From Tiliqua scincoides (taxonomy: Eukaryota > Chordata > Lepidosauria > Squamata > Scincidae): a DNA stretch of 64,000 nt. Below are positions 61,302 through 64,000 of this stretch, piece by piece. Each line of letters opens with the position of its first letter. Positions within the stretch are counted from its first letter, which is position 1. The notes below the pieces were generated by a model. That model was not told the DNA's origin, did no database searches, and saw only the letters and a program-made list of their open reading frames with translations. The position numbers and the translations under genes were made by a program. The stretch covers positions 268,905,024-268,969,023 of the forward strand of contig NC_089822.1 of NCBI RefSeq assembly GCF_035046505.1, written 5' to 3'.

Positions 61302-61383
61302 ACAGCACAATCCTATGCATTTCTACTCAGAAGTAAGTCTCACTGAGTTCAGTGGGGCTTACTCTCAGGTAAGCATGCAGGAT
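61302..61383. repeat. short inverted-repeat MITE (AATCCTA family)
   Basis: CACAATCCTATGCATTTCTA and core GTGGGGCTTACTCTCAGGTA. Paralogue of 30499-30589. Confidence 0.65.
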
Positions 61384-61683
61384 GATGACTCCTCTCAGTT
61401 CTCTCTTCTGTATCAGTTTGCCAGAGCTCCTGTCAAGTGTAGATGTATGGAATAGGGGTGGGGGCCCTTCAGACAGAGGCAGGCTCTCTCCCCATCCCTT
61501 GATGTTGAGGGTGCAGCCCATGACTCTTTCAGGAGGTGGCATGCTGGATCCTGGAGAATCTGTGTGTGGGTGCTAAGGGTTGGTGCCTTGTACTGAGGAC
61601 GTTTGTAGAGCAAAACGAAACTTTGTCCCATGAGCTGATGTTGACAGATGTGGTGCCAGGTGTGGTGGCTCTTCCCCAGAATC
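61384..61683. other. edge of the duplicated unit, then unassigned
   Basis: Similarity to unit A runs to about 61440 (CAGTTTGCCAGAGCTCCTGT, also at 30624). Beyond that nothing is recognised. Confidence 0.5.
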
Positions 61684-62160
61684 CAGTGGTTCCCAAACTT
61701 TGTCGGCCCACAGCTCCTTTGACCTACTGGCATTAACCAAGGTTCCCCATTATGTTACTTGTTTTGGAGGTGGTGTAAACCCACCTTTTGCACATTAGGA
61801 TTTTCACTCCCCTCCCCCCTGAAAATAATTGGGATGAAAGGAGCTAGGCTTGTTTGCTTGCTGTGCTAGAATGTGACCCAAGGCTGCAAGAATCAGGCTC
61901 CAAGCACCAAACAAACCATGGAATTTCCTTCCCAGAGGTGTCTGGCTGACAAAGTCATCAAACTGCTACTGCTAGAGGGAGAGAAATTCAGGCCGGGGTT
62001 CCCTGAAGCATCAGTGAGCCAAGAAGGAAAGAGAATACCATTCTCTAGCTCTTCCTCTGAGAATGCTGACTTTGAGGCAGCCTTCAAGGGATGATTCCCC
62101 AGCTCCCCTGGTTGGTTTCCGTGGCTCCCCAGAGAGAAATGGCTCACAGTTTGAGAAATT
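61684..62160. repeat. hAT-like element, worn
   Basis: Start CAGTGGTTCCCAAACTTTG and interior GGTTCCCCATTATG match the 34262 element; the right end reads CAGTTTGAGAAATTTCTG. Confidence 0.5.
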
Positions 62161-62879
62161 TCTGTCTGAATCCTTCTCCTCCATCTCTGGCTAGTGGAGA
62201 GAATGTCTGTGTCAGTTCTGCACACAGCCCTGCAGTGCTGTAGCCCTCAGGTATGTAGCTCTGAGCAGCCCCATCAAGGAGGATTCCTCCTGCCCTGGCA
62301 GGTGGCAGTTGCAAAAAGAACCCCCAGAGCTATTCTTCTCACCCTGGGGGGAGATCCCAGTCAGGGCTGAGTGAAGCAGGGGTTTGGTCTCGTTTCTTCC
62401 ATAAAGGTTCCAGATGGCATCTGGACAATCCTAATTTGAAATGTCACACACCTTTCTGTCCCTCTGTTTCCAAAAGAGCTAAAAAAAACTTACTTTTGGG
62501 AGGTGAGTTTTCAGTAGTTTTGTTTTTCCTATTTTTCTTTGATTGCTGGAGGGGTTTCTTTGCAACAGAAAGGCAGAAGTAGCTACACTGCATTTGTATA
62601 ACATGTAGGACCCTGGATCTGGGAATGGTCCCACAAAACACAAGAGCCAGCAAGAAATGGGGATCTCAATCACTGTACCTGGAAGGGGACGGGAGAGGGT
62701 TATACAATTAAAACCCAAACTGTGTCCAGTAGATCATTTCACAACCCCAGATTCACAGGGCTGTTCCTGGGTGTGGTCTGCTCAAAATTTCCAACACTTC
62801 TTTTTATGGGAGACAAAAGGAGAGGAAATTACTTGCAAATGACCCAAACATTGCATAGTTGTTCAGCATTGGGATTTGG
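62161..62879. other. unassigned sequence
   Basis: No exon or repeat family was recognised. Confidence 0.35.
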
Positions 62880-64000
62880 CAGCCTGGATCAGGAAACAGA
62901 GAGTGGGTGTCAGTGGACAATTTTCACAATGGGGAGAGGTGAAAAGCGGTGTGCCCCAAGGATCTGTCCTGGGACCGGTGCTCTTCAACCTCTTCATAAA
63001 TGACCTGGAGACAGGGCTGAGCAGTGAGGTTGCAAAGTTTGCGGACGACACCAAACTTTTCTGAGTGCTGAAGACCAGAAGTGATTGTGAGGAACTCCAG
63101 AAGGATCTCTCCAAACTGGCAGAATGGGCAGCAAAATGGCAGGTGTGTTTCAATGTCAGTAAGTGTAAAGTCCTGCACATTGGGGCAAAGAATAAAAACT
63201 TCACATATAGGCTGATGGGTTCTGAGCTGTCTGTGACAGATCAGGAGAGAGATCTTGGGGTGGTGGTGGACAGGTTGATGAAAGTGTTGACCCAATGTGC
63301 AGCGGCAGTGAAGAAGGCCAATTCTATGCTTGGGATAATTAGAAAAGGTATTGAGAACAAAACGGCTAATATTATAATGCCGTTGTACAAATCGATGGTA
63401 AGGCCACACCTGGAGTATTGTGTCCAGTTCTGGTCGCCGCATCTCAAAAAAGACATAGTGGAAATGGAAAAGGTGCAAAAGAGGACTAAGATGATGTTGG
63501 GCTGGGGCACCTTCCTTATGAGGAAAGGCTACGGCATTTAGGCCTCTTCAGCCTAGAAAAGAGACACCTGAGGGGGGACATGACTGAGACATACAAAATT
63601 ATGCAGGGGAAGGATAAAGTGGATAAAGAGATGCTATTTACACTCTCACATAACACCAGAACCAGGGGACATCTACTCAGACTGAGTGTTGAGTGAGTTA
63701 GGACAGACAAAAGAAAATATTTCTTTACTCAGCGTGTAGTTAATCTGTGGAACCCCTTGCCACAGGATGTGGTGATGGCATCTGGCCTCAATGCCATTAA
63801 AAGGGGGATGGATAAGTTTCTGGAGAAAAAATCAATTTGGTTACAAGCCATGATGTGTATGTGCAACCACCTGATTTTAGAAATGGGCTATGTCAGAATG
63901 CCAGATGCAAGGGAGGGCACCAGAATGCAGGTCTCTTGTTATCTGGTGTGCTCCCTGGGGCATTTGGTGAGCAGCTGTGAGATACAGGAAGCTGGACTAG
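62880..64000 (+). mobile_element. CR1 LINE, RT to 3' end, runs off window
   Basis: [37 protein letters not shown] and KFADDTKLF are followed, after an in-frame stop, by [19 protein letters not shown] through [14 protein letters not shown]. The CR1 3' tail GATACAGGAAGCTGGACTAG reaches base 64000. Confidence 0.92.

Overview
The window is a piece of vertebrate MHC class II region, most likely from a squamate reptile. The call rests on intact class II alpha and beta genes embedded in CR1-clade LINEs with (TTCTTATG)n 3' tails, a BovB-like fragment, 5S-rRNA-derived SINE copies, MIR relics and many hAT and Harbinger-type MITEs. The species cannot be named from the sequence.

Layout. 1-9.5 kb: repeats, a solo LTR, a ~150-bp tandem array split by a CR1 LINE, and a CpG-rich block with one possible first exon on the minus strand. 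9.9-18.5 kb: class II beta gene A (minus strand, six exons). 19.56-29.4 kb: class II alpha gene A (plus strand, five exons). 30.96-42.84 kb: class II beta gene B (minus). 44.65-60.75 kb: class II alpha gene B (plus). 61-64 kb: repeats and a CR1 LINE that runs off the end.

The four genes form two head-to-head beta/alpha pairs in tandem. The unit was duplicated: coding exons, introns, promoters, 3' ends and some old repeats (a MIR in alpha intron 2, a short MITE after the alpha poly(A) site) are shared. Many other insertions are private to one copy, so the duplication can be dated relative to them. All four coding sequences have whole-codon lengths after splicing (alpha A 256, alpha B 258, beta A 265, beta B 264 residues), GT/AG introns and the usual class II splice phases, so each looks functional.

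Each gene has an X-box and Y-box (CCAAT) promoter module just upstream, the known target of RFX, NF-Y and CIITA. Each alpha/beta pair should be co-induced and form a membrane heterodimer presenting peptides to CD4 T cells. Several normally conserved groove residues differ from human DR: alpha positions 62 and 76 and beta 57 in both pairs, and beta W61 in pair B. The products may therefore bind ligand in a lineage-specific or non-classical way.
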